A stretch of DNA of 7,476 bases from Acidobacteriota bacterium (GTDB lineage: Bacteria > Acidobacteriota > Terriglobia > UBA7540), in NCBI GenBank assembly GCA_003171295.1, contig PMYF01000882.1:829-8304 (forward strand). The letters are read 5' to 3'. Below are positions 6,327-7,476 of the stretch, piece by piece. The position numbers and the translations under genes were made by a program. Within the stretch, counting starts at the first letter, position 1, and every line of letters starts with the position of its first letter. The notes beneath the pieces were generated by a model. It did not search any database. It had not been told where the DNA came from and saw nothing but the letters and a program-made list of their open reading frames with translations.

Positions 6327-6726
6327 TTGGTAAGAGTCCTTGGCCCTTGCCTGAACGAGGAATATGGAGATGAAGAATTATGTCCAAGATGAATAACGAA
6401 ACAGTTTTTCTACCATTGTGGAGTTGTGGATGTCAACAGCTAATTCCGGGGAATCTGTCCCCATTTGACGCACCGCAAGAATATCCTCAGCGCGGACCCC
6501 AGTTGTGCCCAGGCCCGGGCGACAACTCTTGTTTCAAGCCACTGTAGCACGGACTTGGTGCTCAAGGCCCGCGACTGCCTCGCCCTGAGCATTCGGGAGA
6601 ATTTTCTCGGTCCTGGAAATTTTCTACATATTGAGGGCGTCCCCAAATCCCACCAAGTGATGTATATATTGCATTCAAAGGTACTTAAAAAGCTGCGCGT
6701 ATGGCACGTCGTGTGCTTTTCCGAAC
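6327..6726. other. Intergenic stretch with no supportable gene
   Basis: Short frames exist on both strands but lack ribosome sites and recognisable motifs. A small GGGGA/TCCCC hairpin lies at 6448-6462, in a CCGGGGAATCTGTCCCC context. AT-rich patches near 6618-6690 could hold the promoter of the following gene, but no pair of -35 and -10 boxes with good spacing was found. The stretch may include decayed coding or mobile-element sequence; I could not identify any. Confidence 0.4.
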
Positions 6727-6764
6727 CTTGCCTGTCTCTCTAGGGCGTCAGGCAAGAGGGAGGG
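6727..6764 (+). promoter_or_regulatory. Leader hairpin abutting the ribosome binding site
   Basis: CTTGCCTG (6727-6734) and CAGGCAAG (6749-6756) form a perfect 8-bp stem with a 14-base loop. The purine-rich ribosome site AGGGAGGG (6757-6764) begins at the very next base, four bases before the ATG at 6769. There is no T-run, so it is not an intrinsic terminator. The geometry suggests a stability element or translational control of the coiled-coil gene, which is inference. Confidence 0.45.
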
Positions 6765-6768
6765 ATCC

Positions 6769-7476
6769 ATGAACGAAGAACGCGAACCTTTGGGCGTGCC
6801 TCAAGAGGCTTCGAAACCGGAGGAATCTCCGACGGAAACGCTTCATGAAAAGGTATCGGCCAACCTGGGTCTAAAGATCGGCGCCATTGTGCTCGCGCTG
6901 GTCGCAGGCCTCGGAGTGGCCTACGGGTGGCTGCAACGTCGCACCACCCAGGAGCTTGCCGCCAGCCGCGAGGAGCTGAGCGCCGCACTTGCCCAAGCCC
7001 GCAACCAAGCAGATGCCTTGGCCGCCAAGGTTGATACCTTGAGCGCTGCCCAGGCGCGGGAAGAGGCCGCTCGGGCGGCTGCCGAAGCCGCGAAGAACGA
7101 GCAAGCACGCGCCATAGCGAGTGGGGCGCCTCGTCATTCTGCCCAGCGTGCTATTCCCCGCCGGAAGCCTGTCGACGATCCGCGCTGGCAGCAGATCCGG
7201 CAGCAACTCGGCGACCAGCAAAAGAAACTGGCCGAAAGCCAGCAGCAAATCGTCGAGACCCAGGCCAACCTGCAACAAGCTAAATCCGAGCTGGAAGGGA
7301 ATCTCCAGAACGCGCGGGCGGAACTGGGCACCGGTATTGCCCGCAACCATGAGGAACTAGTGGCGCTCGAAAAGAAAGGAGAGCGGAATTACTACGAGTT
7401 TGATTTAGGGAAGTCCAAGGATTTTCACCACGCCGGGCCGATCAGCATTTCTCTGCGCAAGGCCAACACCAAGCAC
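6769..7476 (+). CDS. Membrane-anchored coiled-coil protein, 3'-truncated by the window
   Basis: An open frame runs from ATG 6769 to the last base (236 codons, no stop), so the C terminus is outside the window. The start is supported by AGGGAGGG at 6757-6764. Residues 1-34 are acidic and polar. A membrane helix spans about 35-55, followed by an Ala/Glu/Gln-rich coiled coil (about 60-118). A basic, proline-containing hinge (119-137) precedes a second Gln/Glu-rich coiled coil (140-205). The visible end (GERNYYEFDLGKSKDFHHAG and then ISISLRK) begins what looks like a beta-rich globular domain. The single helix with a long C-terminal part suggests an inner-membrane anchor with periplasmic coils, topology not certain. 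I recall similar GERNYYEFDL proteins of unknown function from Acidobacteria; this is memory, not a search. It stands apart from the minus-strand operon. Confidence 0.88.
   Translation, partial: MNEEREPLGVPQEASKPEESPTETLHEKVSANLGLKIGAIVLALVAGLGVAYGWLQRRTTQELAASREELSAALAQARNQADALAAKVDTLSAAQAREEAARAAAEAAKNEQARAIASGAPRHSAQRAIPRRKPVDDPRWQQIRQQLGDQQKKLAESQQQIVETQANLQQAKSELEGNLQNARAELGTGIARNHEELVALEKKGERNYYEFDLGKSKDFHHAGPISISLRKANTKH

Noticed and set aside
6364..6396. Plus-strand ten-residue mini-ORF (MEMKNYVQDE)
   Set aside because: Only a weak purine stretch precedes it, with no promoter or terminator, unlike the supported short ORF at 2103-2138.
6465..6743. Plus-strand 92-codon frame beginning with TTG, and a minus-strand 68-codon frame at 6440-6646
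   Set aside because: Neither has a ribosome site or any recognisable motif. I considered a decayed transposase but found no diagnostic residues.

Overview
The window looks like chromosome of a moderately GC-rich, Gram-negative-type soil bacterium. The best guess is Acidobacteriota, and this is an inference. It rests on the style of the palindromic intergenic repeats (one carries a TCATTCTGAGCGAAGCGAAG-type arm that I associate with such genomes), on the GIDE-LemA gene pairing, and on the coiled-coil membrane protein at the right edge. No rRNA, tRNA, CRISPR array or transposase gene is visible.

Layout. (1) Bases 1-1765, plus strand: the end of a GIDE-domain membrane protein followed by two tandem LemA paralogues, one operon. 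(2) Bases 1766-2342: a gene-poor convergent region. It holds a long nested inverted repeat (1818-1999) and, on the minus strand, a compact unit with a promoter, a 5'-terminal stem-loop, a Shine-Dalgarno site, an 11-codon lysine-rich ORF (MAAKKAKKKKR) and an intrinsic terminator. (3) Bases 2343-6080, minus strand, transcribed right to left: a peptidoglycan-binding/GH19 lysin-like enzyme, a 741-residue protein of unknown family with an internal repeat, and a small multi-pass membrane protein. (4) Bases 6207-6326: a MITE-like palindromic element just upstream of that operon, carrying a plausible promoter aimed into it. (5) Bases 6327-6768: no supportable gene. (6) Bases 6769-7476, plus strand: a membrane-anchored coiled-coil protein cut off by the window end.

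How the parts may work together. GIDE and LemA proteins are a recurrent bacterial membrane pairing of unknown biochemical role. The minus-strand trio combines a cell-wall hydrolase without a signal peptide, a large unknown soluble protein and a small membrane protein, which recalls a phage-type lysis or release module, but no phage structural gene is in view. The strongest candidate for something undescribed is the roughly 180-nt minus-strand transcript at about 2216-2037. Its predicted 5' end begins with a stem-loop, it encodes only an 11-residue basic peptide, and its 3' UTR carries an 11-nt segment complementary to its own ribosome binding site.
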